This document shows, piece by piece, positions 1 through 12,676 of a DNA stretch of 64,000 nt. Positions within the stretch are counted from its first letter, which is position 1. Every line of letters begins with the position of its first letter. The notes beneath the pieces were generated by a model. That model did no database searches, had not been told where the DNA came from, and saw only the letters and a program-made list of their open reading frames with translations. A program made the translations under genes and the position numbers. The DNA comes from Prosapia bicincta (Eukaryota > Arthropoda > Insecta > Hemiptera > Cercopidae). The DNA lies in the NCBI GenBank assembly GCA_036971475.1, contig JBAIZL010000003.1, positions 103,363,733 to 103,427,732 on the forward strand, read 5' to 3'.

Positions 1-1333
1 CTAGCTGTGACGGAATGGTCTAGCTGTAGCTGAATGATCTAGCTGTGACGGAATGATCTAGCTGTGGCTGAATAGCCTAGCTGTGGCTGAATGGTCAAGC
101 TGTAGCTGAATGATCTAACTGTGACGGAATGGTATAGCTGTAACCGAATGGTCTAGCTGTGGATGAATGATCTAGCTGTAGCTGAATGATCTAGCTGTGG
201 CTGAATGGTGTAGCTGTAACCAAATGGTCTAGCTGTGGCTAAATGATCTAGCTGTAGCTGAATGATCTAGCTGTGGCTGAATGGTCTAGCTGAGGCTGAA
301 TGATCTAGCTGTAGCTGAATTATCTAGCTGTGACGGAATGGTCTAGCTGGGGCTGAATGATCTAGATGTCGCTGAATGGTCTAGCTGTAGCTGAATGATT
401 TAGCTGGGGCTGAATGATCTAGCTGTGACGGAATGGTCTAGCTGTAACCAAATGGTATAGGTGTAACCAAATGGTCTAACTAAATGATCTAGCTGTGACG
501 GAATGGTCTAGCTGTAACCAAATCGTCTAGCTGTGGCTGAATGATCTAACTGTAGCTGAATGATCTAGCTGTAGCTGAATGATCTAGCTGTGGCTGAATA
601 GTCTAGCTGTAGCTGAATGATCTAACTGTAGCTGAATGATCTAGCTGTAGCTGAATGATCTAGCTGTGGCTGAATAGTCTAGCTGTAGCTGAATAGTCTA
701 GCTGTAGCTGAATGATCTAGCTGTGGCTGAATGGTTTAGCTGTAACCTAATTGTCTAGCTGTGGCTGAATGGTCTAGCTGTAACCAAATTGTCTAGCTGT
801 GGCTGAATGGTCTAGCTGTGGCTGAATTATCTAGTTGTAGCTGAATGATGTAGTTGTTACGGAATGGTCTAGCTGTGACGGAATGGTCTAGCTGTAACCT
901 AATTGTCTAGCTGTGGCTGAATGGTCTAGCTGTAACCAAATTGTCTAGCTGTGGCTGAATGGTCTAGCTGTGGCTGAATTATCTAGTTGTAGCTGAATGA
1001 TGTAGTTGTTACGGAATGGTCTAGCTGTAACCAAATGGTCTAGCTGTAGCTGAATGATCTAGCTGTGGCTGAATAGTCTAGCTGTAGCTGAATAGTCTAG
1101 CTGTAGCTGAATGATCTAGCTGTGGCTGAATGGTTTAGCTGTAACCTAATTGTCTAGCTGTGGCTGAATGGTCTAGCTGTAACCAAATTGTCTAGCTGTG
1201 GCTGAATGGTCTAGCTGTGGCTGAATTATCTAGTTGTAGCTGAATGATGTAGTTGTTACCGAATGGTCTAGCTGTGGCTGAATGGTCTAGCTGTAACCAA
1301 ATGGTCTAGCTGTGGCTGAATGATCTAGCTGTG
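1..1333. repeat. 19-bp minisatellite array
   Basis: Roughly 70 head-to-tail copies of a 19-bp unit resembling CTAGCTGTGGCTGAATGGT. Variants fall into a few classes: a GTGACGGAAT form, a GTAGCTGAAT form and a GTAACCAAAT form. The array runs off the left edge of the window, so its true length is unknown. A block of variants around 721-865 recurs near 885-1016 and again near 1125-1260, so a higher-order pattern is superimposed on the 19-bp period. No coding potential is apparent. Confidence 0.97.
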
Positions 1334-2899
1334 ACAATATACATTTATGTTGCTTATAAAACTTTGTTTTTGTTTGCAAATAACGTATTAGGAGGGATTA
1401 AATTATCCGCCTTCCGAGCGGTCTAGCGGCACGAGTTAATGCGTCGCGTCATGTAGTCCCGGCAACTAAATTATTTTGCGTTAACAATTGCTCAGACCTG
1501 AGAAACGTGACGCACGTGCTTAATTAAAGCATGGAAACGTAACGCACTAACAAGGGTCAGCCAGACTAAATAATCAATAAAAATACGAGAAACCCTTGTC
1601 CGTATGTCCGCTAAACACATTTCCCGTCGATGGGAGCCAATGGGTTAATCTTTTATTCTAAATGAATAGTGCGTTGTACATGTGCTTCCATTTAATATTC
1701 ATTGAGCATGCTTTGAAATTGGAATGCTTTTATTTAAGATGTTTGATTCGGTTATTTTGACGATTTTAAAACAGACAGAATAGCTCAACATTACGTTACA
1801 CGTGCAGCGGGGAGTTCTCGTTTTTTTAGTTAATTTTTTAATACGTGCGGTATGATTTGAGTGCACATTAGAGGACATCTTTCATTTACCCACCACGCAA
1901 CAGAGAAATCCGGGTCGCTTAATTTATATACTATAAAAGCATTTTATTGCGATCTAAATCAGTTTATCCGTTTATAAGCTGCTCTCATCTGTATAAAGAA
2001 CACATTTGTAGGTTCTATTCCCCGTCACAGTCGGATAGGTTTTTCGTTTCAACTTACAATTTAACCACTTCGAACTTCTAATTTGAGTAAATTTATAAAA
2101 GGTTTATCAAATGATCGTAATGTTCCTAGATATTTGTCGGTACAAATGTAAATGAATAGTAATCATTGGCTTAATTATTACAAAGCAATAATTATAAAGT
2201 CAATAGACATTCGTTATGTCACTGTTTTGGCGTTTTGCATTTTCAAGCTTCTGATGACATTTATTTATTAATTCACTGGGGGGAAACCGTATTTACTCAA
2301 CATTGCCACTGCTGAGAAACATAAACAAGTAGTGGTTTTTGCCAAGTGATTTAATAAATAATTATTAATACTGTACAAGTTGCATTTGAATTGATCAGAA
2401 GTTATGTGAAAAAATACATTGTTAAGATAATTTAAATGAATTGCTTCTGTGAGTAAACATATTTAGATAAGTTGTAAGCAGAATAATCGATAAGAGTTGA
2501 GCCTACTTGTGAAGAAGGCTGTTTGAAGAATAATTAATTACTGACAAAATTATTAAGATAACAAGTGTCCATAATCCACACACATATCGAATTCATTTGG
2601 CACTTTAGCATTATTTATACGACAGTCTACTAAGATACTATTTTCGTTTTGTGTAAAAAGCAGGAGCAAGATCAGATTATGTGTAATTTACATTGTCTTT
2701 TTGAAATTAAAATTACGTTGCGGAAGGAAGTGTTTTAGGGATGAGAACACTTTAATTTTTGACAATATGATCTCATAACATAGGTTTAACATTTTGTTAA
2801 TCCGTGTAATAAAATAATAGTTACCAGTGTGCAAAGTTAGGTTGGTCGTGTGTGTAGTTTTGCTCTTTACCGTAGTCATAGACATAAATCTACGAGCTA
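1334..2899. other. Unique AT-rich spacer
   Basis: Non-repetitive AT-rich DNA between the 19-bp and 57-bp arrays. I see no convincing exon, RNA gene or mobile-element end. The minus-strand reading frame that enters this stretch from the 57-bp array continues to about 2688 only by chance. Confidence 0.6.
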
Positions 2900-3873
2900 A
2901 ACACCCCATGAATGGAGTATGGCTAAGTAGGATTGGGTAGGATATAATTAGGTCTCTACACCCCGTGATTGGAGTATGGGTAAGTAGGATTGGGTAGGAT
3001 ATAATTAGGTCTCTACACCCCGTGATTGGAGTATGGGTAAGTAGGATTGGGTAGGATATAATTAGGTCTCTACACCCCGTGATTGGAGTATGGGTAAGTA
3101 GGATTGGGTAGGATATAATTAGGTCTCTACACCCCGTGATTGGAGTATGGGTAAGTAGGATTGGGTGGGATATAATTAGGTCTCTACACCCCGTGATTGG
3201 AGTATGGGTAAGTAGGATTGGGTAGGATATAATTAGGTCTCTACACCCCGTGATTGGAGTATGGGTAAGTAGGATTGGGTGGGATATAATTAGGTCTCTA
3301 CACCCCGTGATTGGAGTATGGGTAAGTAGGATTGGGTGGGATATAATTAGGTCTCTACACCCCGTGATTGGAGTATGGGTAAGTAGGATTGGGTAGGATA
3401 TAATTAGGTCTCTACACCCCATGAATGGAGTATGGGTAAGTAGGATTGGGTGGGATATAATTAGGTCTCTACACCCCGTGATTGGAGTATGGGTAAGTAG
3501 GATTGGGTAGGATATAATTAGGTCTCTACACCCCGTGATTGGAGTATGGGTAAGTAGGATTGGGTGGGATATAATTAGGTCTCTACACCCCATGATTGGA
3601 GTATGGGTAAGTAGGATTGGGTAGGATATAATTAGGTCTCTACACCCCGTGATTGGAGTATGGGTAAGTAGGATTGGGTAGGATATAATTAAGTCTCTAC
3701 ACCCCGTGATTGGAGTATGGGTAAGTAGGATTGGGTAGGATATAATTAGGTCTCTACACCCCGTGATTGGAGTATGGGTAAGTAGGATTGGGTAGGATAT
3801 AATTAGGTCTCTACACCCCGTGATTGGAGTATGGGTAAGTAGGATTGGGTGGGATATAATTAAGTCTCTACAC
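2900..3873. repeat. 57-bp satellite array (about 17 units)
   Basis: Successive copies of GGTCTCTACACCCC are spaced exactly 57 bp (for example 2951 and 3008). Because 57 is 19 codons, one minus-strand frame stays open and would encode a 19-residue repeat containing GCRDLIIS and LLTHTP; I read this as an artefact of the period. Each unit carries GGAGTATGGGTAAGTAGGAT, which continues into the following 74-bp array. The last unit merges into that array at about 3874 with no unique sequence between. Confidence 0.96.
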
Positions 3874-5220
3874 CCTCTGATAGGAGTATGGGTAAGTAGG
3901 ATTAGATGGGATATAGTTAGGTCTAGTGAGATATCTACCCGCTACATCTCCTGGTAGGAGTATGGGTAAGTAGGATTAGGTGGGATATAGTTAGGTCTAG
4001 GGAGATATCTACCCGCTACAACTCCTGGCAGGAGTATGGGTAAGTAGGATTAGGTGGAATATAGTTAGGTCTAGGGAGATATCTACCCGCTACAACTCCT
4101 GGCAGGAGTATGGGTAAGTAGGATTAGGTGGGATATAGTTAGGTCTAGGGAGATATCTACCCGCTACAACTCCTGGCAGGAGTATGGGTAAGTAGGATTA
4201 GGTGGGATATAGTTAGGTCTAGGGAGATATCTACCCGCTACATCTCCTGGTAGGAGTATGGGTAAGTAGGATTAGGTGGAATATAGTTAGGTCTAGGGAG
4301 ATATCTACCCGCTACATCTCCTGGTAGGAGTATGGGTAAGTAGGATTAGGTGGGATATAGTTAGGTCTAGGGAGATATCTACCCGCTACAACTCCTGGCA
4401 GGAGTATGGGTAAGTAGGATTAGGTGGAATATAGTTAGGTCTAGGGAGATATCTACCCGCTACAACTCCTGGCAGGAGTATGGGTAAGTAGGATTAGGTG
4501 GGATATAGTTAGGTCTAGGGAGATATCTACCCGCTACAACTCCTGGCAGGAGTATGGGTAAGTAGGATTAGGTGGGATATAGTTAGGTCTAGGGAGATAT
4601 CTACCCGCTACATCTCCTGGTAGGAGTATGGGTAAGTAGGATTAGGTGGAATATAGTTAGGTCTAGGGAGATATCTACCCGCTACATCTCCTGGTAGGAG
4701 TATGGGTAAGTAGGATTAGGTGGGATATAGTTAGGTCTAGGGAGATATCTACCCGCTACAACTCCTGGCAGGAGTATGGGTAAGTAGGATTAGGTGGGAT
4801 ATAGTTAGGTCTAGGGAGATATCTACCCGCTACATCTCCTGGTAGGAGTATGGGTAAGTAGGATTAGGTGGGATATAGTTAGGTCTAGGGAGATATCTAC
4901 CCGCTACATCTCCTGGTAGGAGTATGGGTAAGTAGGATTAGGTGGGATATAGTTAGGTCTAGGGAGATATCTACCCGCTACATCTCCTGGTAGGAGTATG
5001 GGTAAGTAGGATTAGGTGGGATATAGTTAGGTCTAGTGAGATATCTACCCGCTACATCTCCTGGTAGGAGTATGGGTAAGTAGGATTAGGTGGGATATAG
5101 TTAGGTCTAGTGAGATATCTACATGCTACATCTCCTGGTAGGAGTATGGGTAAGTAGGATTAGGTGGAATATAGTTAGGTTTAGAGAAATGTCTACCCAT
5201 TACATCTCCTAGTAGGAGTA
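3874..5220. repeat. 74-bp satellite array, related to the 57-bp one
   Basis: About 18 copies with exact 74-bp spacing (the GTATGGG word falls at 3886, 3960, 4034, 4108). The unit keeps about 42 bp of the 57-bp unit (GGAGTATGGGTAAGTAGGAT through ATTAGGTCT) and adds a segment containing GGGAGATATCTACCCGCTAC and TCCTGGCAGGA. Two main subtypes alternate, TCCTGGTAGGAG and TCCTGGCAGGAG. The final copies are more diverged and lead into the 107-bp array. Confidence 0.96.
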
Positions 5221-8200
5221 GAGTTAACAATATTTGGTTATGAAAAAGGGAATATGGTTAGGATTACGGATGTATAAAGGGTTTCTTTCTTTATAGCTCG
5301 TTTTAACATGCTGCCCGCTACAATCCCTGGCAGGAATAAGAATAGTGTCGAGTGTGGAATATGGATAGGATTACGGATGTATAAAGGGTTTCTTTCTTTA
5401 TAGCTCGTTTTAACATGCTGCCCGCTACAATCCCTGGCAGGAATAAGAATAGTGTCAAGTGTGGAATATGGATAGGATTACGGATGTATAAAGGGTTTCT
5501 TTCTTTATAGCTCGTTTTAACATGCTGCCCGCTACAATCCCTGGCAGGAATAAGAATAGTGTCGAGTGTGGAATATGGATAGGATTACGGATGTATAAAG
5601 GGTTTCTTTCTTTATAGCTCGCTTTAACACGCTACCCGCTACCAATCCCTGGCAGGAATAAGAATAGTGTCAAGTGTGGAATATGGATAGGATTACGGAT
5701 GTATAAAGGGTTTCTTTCTTTATAGCTCGTTTTAACATGCTACCCGCTACAATCCCTGGCAGGAATAAGAATAGTGTCGAGTGTGGAATATGGATAGGAT
5801 TACGGATGTATAAAGGGTTTCTTTCTTTATAGCTCGTTTTAACATGCTACCCGCTACAATCCCTGGCAGGAATAAGAATAGTGTCGAGTGTGGAATATGG
5901 ATAGGATTACGGATGTATAAAGGGTTTCTTTCTTTATAGCTCGTTTTAACATGCTACCCGCTACAATCACTGGCAGGAATAAGAATAGTGTCGAGTGTGG
6001 AATATGGATAGGATTACGGATGTATAAAGGGTTTCTTTCTTTATAGCTCGTTTTAACATGCTGCCCGCTACAATCCCTGGCAGGAATAAGAATAGTGTCC
6101 AGTGTGGAATATGGATAGGATTACGGATGTATAAAGGGTTTCTTTCTTTATAGCTCGTTTTAACATGCTGCCCTCTACAATCCCTGGCAGGAATAAGAAT
6201 AGTGTCGAGTGTGGAATATGGATAGGATTACGGATGTATAAAGGGTTTCTTTCTTTATAGCTCGTTTTAACATGCTGCCCGCTACAATCCCTGGCAGGAA
6301 TAAGAATAGTGTCGAGTGTGGAATATGGATAGGATTACGGATGTATAAAGGGTTTCTTTCTTTATAGCTAGTTTTAACATGCTGCCCGCTACAATCCCTG
6401 GCAGGAATAAGAATAGTGTCGAGTGTGGAATATGGATAGGATTACGGATGTATAAAGGGTTTCTTTCTTTATAGCTCGTTTTAACATGCTACCCGCTACA
6501 ATCCCTGGCAGGAATAAGAATAGTGTCAAGTGTGGAATATGGATAGGATTACGGATGTATAAAGGGTTTCTTTCTTTATAGCTCGTTTTAACATGCTACC
6601 CGCTACAATCCCTGGCAGGAATAAGAATAGTGTCAAGTGTGGAATATGGATAGGATTACGGATGTATAAAGGGTTTCTTTCTTTATAGCTCGTTTTAACA
6701 TGCTACCCGCTACAATCCCTGGCAGGAATAAGAATAGTGTCAAGTGTGGAATATGGATAGGATTACGGATGTATAAAGGGTTTCTTTCTTTATAGCTCGT
6801 TTTAACATGCTACCCGCTACAATCCCTGGCAGGAATAAGAATAGTGTCAAGTGTGGAATATGGATAGGATTACGGATGTATAAAGGGTTTCTTTCTTTAT
6901 AGCTCGTTTTAACATGCTACCCGCTACAATCCCTGGCAGGAATAAGAATAGTGTCAAGTGTGGAATATGGATAGGATTACGGATGTATAAAGGGTTTCTT
7001 TCTTTATAGCTCGTTTTAACATGCTACCCGCTACAATCCCTGGCAGGAATAAGAATAGTGTCAAGTGTGGAATATGGATAGGATTACGGATGTATAAAGG
7101 GTTTCTTTCTTTATAGCTCGTTTTAACATGCTACCCGCTACAATCCCTGGCAGGAATAAGAATAGTGTCGAGTGTGGAATATGGATAGGATTACGGATGT
7201 ATAAAGGGTTTCTTTCTTTATAGCTCGTTTTAACATGCTACCCGCTACAATCCCTGGCAGGAATAAGAATAGTGTCGAGTGTGGAATATGGATAGGATTA
7301 CGGATGTATAAAGGGTTTCTTTCTTTATAGCTCGTTTTAACATGCTGCCCTCTACAATCCCTGGCAGGAATAAGAATAGTGTCGAGTGTGGAATATGGAT
7401 AGGATTACGGATGTATAAAGGGTTTCTTTCTTTATAGCTCGTTTTAACATGCTACCCGCTACAATCCCTGGCAGGAATAAGAATAGTGTCGAGTGTGGAA
7501 TATGGATAGGATTACGGATGTATAAAGGGTTTCTTTCTTTATAGCTAGTTTTAACATGCTACCCGCTACAATCCCTGGCAGGAATAAGAATAGTGTCGAG
7601 TGTGGAATATGGATAGGATTACGGATGTATAAAGGGTTTCTTTCTTTATAGCTCGTTTTAACATGCTACCCGCTACAATCCCTGGCAGGAATAAGAATAG
7701 TGTCGAGTGTGGAATATGGATAGGATTACGGATGTATAAAGGGTTTCTTTCTTTATAGCTCGTTTTAACATGCTACCCGCTACAATCCCTGGCAGGAATA
7801 AGAATAGTGTCGAGTGTGGAATATGGATAGGATTACGGATGTATAAAGGGTTTCTTTCTTTATAGCTCGTTTTAACATGCTACCCGCTACAATCCCTGGC
7901 AGGAATAAGAATAGTGTCGAGTGTGGAATATGGATAGGATTACGGATGTATAAAGGGTTTCTTTCTTTATAGCTCGTTTTAACATGCTGCCCGCTACAAT
8001 CCCTGGCAGGAATAAGAATAGTGTCAAGTGTGGAATATGGATAGGATTACGGATGTATAAAGGGTTTCTTTCTTTATAGCTCGTTTTAACACGCTACCCG
8101 CTACAATCCCTGGCAGGAATAAGAATAGTGTCGAGTGTGGAATATGGATAGGATTACGGATGTATAAAGGGTTTCTTTCTTTATAGCTCGTTTTAACATG

Positions 8201-9009
8201 CTACCCGCTACAATCCCTGGCAGGAATAAGAATAGTGTCGAGTGTGGAATATGGATAGGATTACGGATGTATAAAGGGTTTCTTTCTTTATAGCTAGTTT
8301 TAACATGCTACCCGCTACAATCCCTGGCAGGAATAAGAATAGTGTCGAGTGTGGAATATGGATAGGATTACGGATGTATAAAGGGTTTCTTTCTTTATAG
8401 CTCGTTTTAACATGCTGCCCGCTACAATCCCTGGCAGGAATAAGAATAGTGTCGAGTGTGGAATATGGATAGGATTACGGATGTATAAAGGGTTTCTTTC
8501 TTTATAGCTCGTTTTAACATGCTGCCCGCTACAATCCCTGGCAGGAATAAGAATAGTGTCGAGTGTGGAATATGGATAGGATTACGGATGTATAAAGGGT
8601 TTCTTTCTTTATAGCTCGTTTTAACACGCTACCCGCTACAATCCCTGGCAGGAATAAGAATAGTGTCGAGTGTGGAATATGGATAGGATTACGGATGTAT
8701 AAAGGGTTTCTTTCTTTATAGCTCGTTTTAACATGCTACCCGCTACAATCCCTGGCAGGAATAAGAATAGTGTCGAGTGTGGAATATGGATAGGATTACG
8801 GATGTATAAAGGGTTTCTTTCTTTATAGCTAGTTTTAACATGCTACCCGCTACAATCCCTGGCAGGAATAAGAATAGTGTCGAGTGTGGAATATGGATAG
8901 GATTACGGATGTATAAAGGGTTTCTTTCTTTATAGCTCGTTTTAACATGCTACCCGCTACAATCCCTGGCAGGAATAAGAATAGTGTCAAGTGTGGAATA
9001 TGGATAGGA
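5221..9009. repeat. 107-bp satellite array (about 35 units)
   Basis: GGATTACGGATG recurs every 107 bp (5261, 5368, 5475 and onward), giving about 35 units. The segment CCCGCTACAATCCCTGGCAG is clearly homologous to the CCCGCTACAACTCCTGGCAG part of the 74-bp unit. The rest of the unit, including a TTTCTTTCTTTATAG tract, is new. Copies are very similar; common differences are GTCGAGTG/GTCAAGTG, TGCTGCCC/TGCTACCC and CTCGTTTT/CTAGTTTT. The array fuses to the next one at a shared ATAGGATTAC / ATAGGATTGC site. Confidence 0.96.
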
Positions 9010-10258
9010 TTACTGAAGGCGCGTAAGGCTTCTCTGTTACCGAATGTAAAGGAAAATTGTGGCACGTTTTGTAAGGTCCTGTGAGACCTGATCCAGGACC
9101 ATAGAGAGGATATCTCACACTCACCCCTTTGTAGGAGTTGTTATGATAGGATTGCTGAAGGCGCATAAGGCTTCTCTGTTACCGAATGTAAAGGAAAATT
9201 GTGGCGTGTTTTGTAAGGTCCTGTGTAGACCTGATCCAGGATCATAGAGAGGATATCTCACACTCACCCCTTTGTAGGAGTTGTTATGATAGGATTGCTG
9301 AAGGCGCATAAGGCTTCTCTGTTACCGAATGTAAAGGAAAATTGTGGCACGTTTTGTAAGGTCCTGTGAGACCTGATCCAGGACCATAGAGAGGATATCT
9401 GACACTCACCCCTTTGTAGGAGTTGTTATGATAGGATTGCTGAAGGCGCATAAGGCTTCTCTGTTACCGAATGTAAAGGAAAATTGTGGCACGTTTTGTA
9501 AGGTGCTGTGTAGACCCGATCCAGGACCATAGAGAGGATATCTGACACTCACCCCTTTGTAGGAGTTGTTATGATAGGATTGCTGAAGGCGCATAAGGCT
9601 TCTCTGTTACCGAATGTAAAGGAAAATTGTGGCACGTTTTGTAAGGTCCTGTGAGACCTGATCCAGGACCATAGAGAGGATATCTGACACTCACCCCTTT
9701 GTAGGAGTTGTTATGATAGGATTGCTGAAGGCGCATAAGGCTTCTCTGTTACCGAATGTAAAGGAAAATTGTGGCACGTTTTGTAAGGTCCTGTGAGACC
9801 TGATCCAGGACCATAGAGAGGATATCTGACACTCACCCCTTTGTAGGAGTTGTTATGATAGGATTGCTGAAGGCGCATAAGGCTTCTCTGTTACCGAATG
9901 TAAAGGAAAATTGTGGCACGTTTTGTAAGGTCCTGTGAGACCTGATCCAGGACCATAGAGAGGATATCTGACACTCACCCCTTTGTAGGAGTTGTTATGA
10001 TAGGATTGCTGAAGGCGCATAAGGCTTCTCTGTTACCGAATGTAAAGGAAAATTGTGGCACGTTTTGTAAGGTCCTGTGAGACCCGATCCAGGACCATAG
10101 AGAGGATATCTGACACTCACCCCTTTGTAGGAGTTGTTATGATAGGATTGCTGAAGGCGCATAAGGCTTCTCTGTTACCGAATGTAAAGGAAAATTGTGG
10201 CACGTTTTGTAAGGTGCTGTGTAGACCCGATCCAGGATCATAGACATGATATCTAAGA
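9010..10258. repeat. 142/143-bp satellite array (about 9 units)
   Basis: GATTGCTGAAGGCGCATAAG recurs at 142 or 143 bp; the one-base difference is CTGTGAGACC against CTGTGTAGACC. Each unit contains CCCCTTTGTAGGAGTTGTTA followed by TGATAGGATTG, which aligns with the core of the 74-bp unit, and AGAGGATATCT, which resembles its AGATATCT segment. The last copy decays at about 10258-10330. Short reading frames here are products of the repeat. Confidence 0.94.
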
Positions 10259-10330
10259 CCCACCCTTTTCTAGGGATAGGTATGAGTAGAGTTGCAAGGG
10301 GTATGCTCAGGATTACTAACGCACTTAGAG

Positions 10331-10953
10331 GCACTTATTGACTGGGTCTTGTGAATACACCTGCTCTGGCTACATCATACAGTTTATACATACTAACTAC
10401 TGCTACATAATAACTAATGTAACTTTAAAACATCACTTCTAGTGCGTTAGAAATTATGAATTGTAATTATATACCATAAGCGTTGTTGTACTTGTTAAGT
10501 TGCAAAGCAAATGGTCTGAATACAAGCACACTTTAACTAACATAAACCGAAGCCTGGGTTGTATAAGCTGTTATTTCGGTATCGGCAGAACTAGTAACGC
10601 CCCTAAGGGGTTCAAACCCTTACCCGGTTTACTCGGTTTATTTCTTCTAACATGTTTTCAGTTGAGTATTTTCTCTTCTTTGTTCATTCTGCTTTAATCA
10701 ACTACTTCTAATCAACTGCTTTTTATGAACTACCCTTACAGGAAAGGGTCTCTGTTAAAACTGTTTCAACTTTGTCCTATTGTAACTTCCTTGTTAATTT
10801 GTCCGTTTTTAATTGTTGTCGTGGGACAATGGAGTATTTTTAAAATTTTATTATTTTAAAATACATAGCCTAATTCTATTATATGGCCTTCTAGACATAT
10901 TATGATCATTTCAGTCTACTGAAGTGTTTTCTGCTGTGACAAAAATTTATTTA
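10331..10953. other. Unique spacer with a B-box-like motif
   Basis: AT-rich unique sequence. At 10600-10619 there is CCCCTAAGGGG overlapping GGGGTTCAAACCC, which resembles a pol III B box, but no A box at normal spacing or tRNA fold could be drawn. No gene supported. Confidence 0.5.
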
Positions 10954-10961
10954 GTATACGG

Positions 10962-11428
10962 CAGGAGTGGATCTAGAAAAATATTTTTGGGAGGGCTGGT
11001 TGGTGTAAGGGGAGGAAAAAGGTTCCCCCGTCTGGAAAATATTTCGGTAGATACAGTGTAAACTCTAAGGGTCTTCTATCTTGGGGAAATAGTTATAGGG
11101 CTACTCTGTGATATTACAGGCCCATTATTTAGCCCCATTTACTATATATTTTCAATGTAAACCACCTATTTATTACATTGTGGCTGTGGTATTTATTAAT
11201 GATTACAGTATGGTATTATAGCGGCTAATATGGCCTAGTAAACATACTCCACTAATTATTAAATAGATGTAAATCCGGAACGAACGCAATCATCGGAAAC
11301 GGCATTTTAGTTTACATTTATAGTGTTATTGTTATTGTATAATGTTATTTTATATTTTAAAAACGTTCACTTTTCCATATTTTGGGAAGGGCTTGAGCCC
11401 CAAAGCCCCTTCCTTAAATCCGCCACTG
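10962..11428. mobile_element. hAT-type nonautonomous element (MITE), 467 bp
   Basis: The element is flanked on both sides by the same 8 bp, GTATACGG (10954-10961 and 11429-11436), the target-duplication length of hAT transposons. The left end reads CAGGAGTGGATCTA; the right end, read on the other strand, is CAGTGGCGGATTTA, matching at about 10 of 14 positions. A G-rich stretch follows each end (TTTTTGGGAGGG left, TTTGGGAAGGG right). There is no transposase frame inside, so movement would have depended on an enzyme encoded elsewhere. The hAT assignment rests on duplication length and end sequence; the exact family is unknown. Confidence 0.8.
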
Positions 11429-11436
11429 GTATACGG

Positions 11437-12676
11437 GGATGTCTCAGACGCGTCAACCTATTAATATGAGAAAAACCTAGGAAATAGTATAAAGAAAGTA
11501 TTTTGAAATTTCCATAAGATTGTACAAGCTGCTAGGAAACTATCGAATAATTTGATAAGAATATTAATTTTTAAAAAATTCTGTTATTTTTTGTACTTTA
11601 TTCTAGAAAGTTTATTTGAAAGGACTTGTCGTGCTTGCAAAGTATTCTATCTAAGTTGTAACCGCTAACCTTTCATACGGTTACTATTTTACTGTAATTT
11701 TTTCTTTCTGCCCAATTTTAACAACTAGACATTCTGTTTTTTGGAATATTAATTTGTAAAAAAATGTATAAGCTATACACCGATTGTATTTTATATTTAC
11801 TATTGAATAATTTATTAACAGGACTGGTGACATTAGGTGAGTGTTATACGAGTACATGCTCGTACATCAGATGTACTGGGCATTATCAAGAATGTCTGGT
11901 TGTGTTGTTTTGGCAAGTGGCGCCGTTTTCTAAACGAACGTATAATTAAAGCAAACTTTAAAAAAAAATAATTACAGAAACAAACAGAATTTATAACTTG
12001 ACGGGACTATATCGTTCCTATCGCGTGTAACAGGTAAAGTATGTACTAAGAAATAAGTTTTCCTGAATGGTCGAAAATTGTGACGATTCTGCACTCAACC
12101 AGTATTTGTTCCATATAATGTCTTCTAGATTAATAATAATGATAGTTCAGTACAAAAACTGCTGTGAAAAACAAACAAAGAAGATTAGATAACATTTTGT
12201 TTTTACTATTGGTAATATGTACAGCCGCTTGGGATATCAATCGCGTCTAAACCCCAGTCGTTCTCATCAACTGAACAATTTAAAAAAAAAATATTTGACA
12301 AATAAACAGATTTCCAGGTTTTATTTGGCAACCCTAACTCGTGTTTAATCTAATTAAATAGCGCACAGTTACAATATGTAGAAGATTAATGCATGGAATG
12401 AATTCGTGCATTTTTTAGAATTACTAATAATAATATCGACGGTGTTTTGGTAGAAGGTCGTAACCTCACTATTTCCCAAATTGAGTTGGCAGCTGTTTAT
12501 TGTTCAGTGGGTCATATTACACGTTTTGGCAAAATGACATAAGCCTCAATTAACGTTAGGGAAATCAAGAAGCTAAATAAAGTTTGGCGTAACCAACCCT
12601 GGTCCACAAGTACAGAGAGTTCGTACCTTTTGGTATAAGACTAATTTGGAAAGTATTAGTGTTTAAGACCTTCAAA
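11437..12676. other. Unique AT-rich spacer
   Basis: Low-complexity AT-rich DNA with many stops in all frames. No exon, promoter or transposon end could be supported. Confidence 0.55.

Noticed and set aside
2688..3593. 301-codon minus-strand frame with a 19-residue repeat
   Set aside because: The 57-bp unit is a multiple of three and lacks stops in this frame, so openness follows from the period; the part beyond the array has no recognisable protein.
8850..10334. Several 62-71 codon frames in the 142-bp array
   Set aside because: Identical short frames recur once per unit and reflect the repeat only.
10600..10625. Possible tRNA or SINE from a GGTTCAAACCC B box
   Set aside because: No A box at the usual distance and no cloverleaf; the motif is part of a short palindrome.
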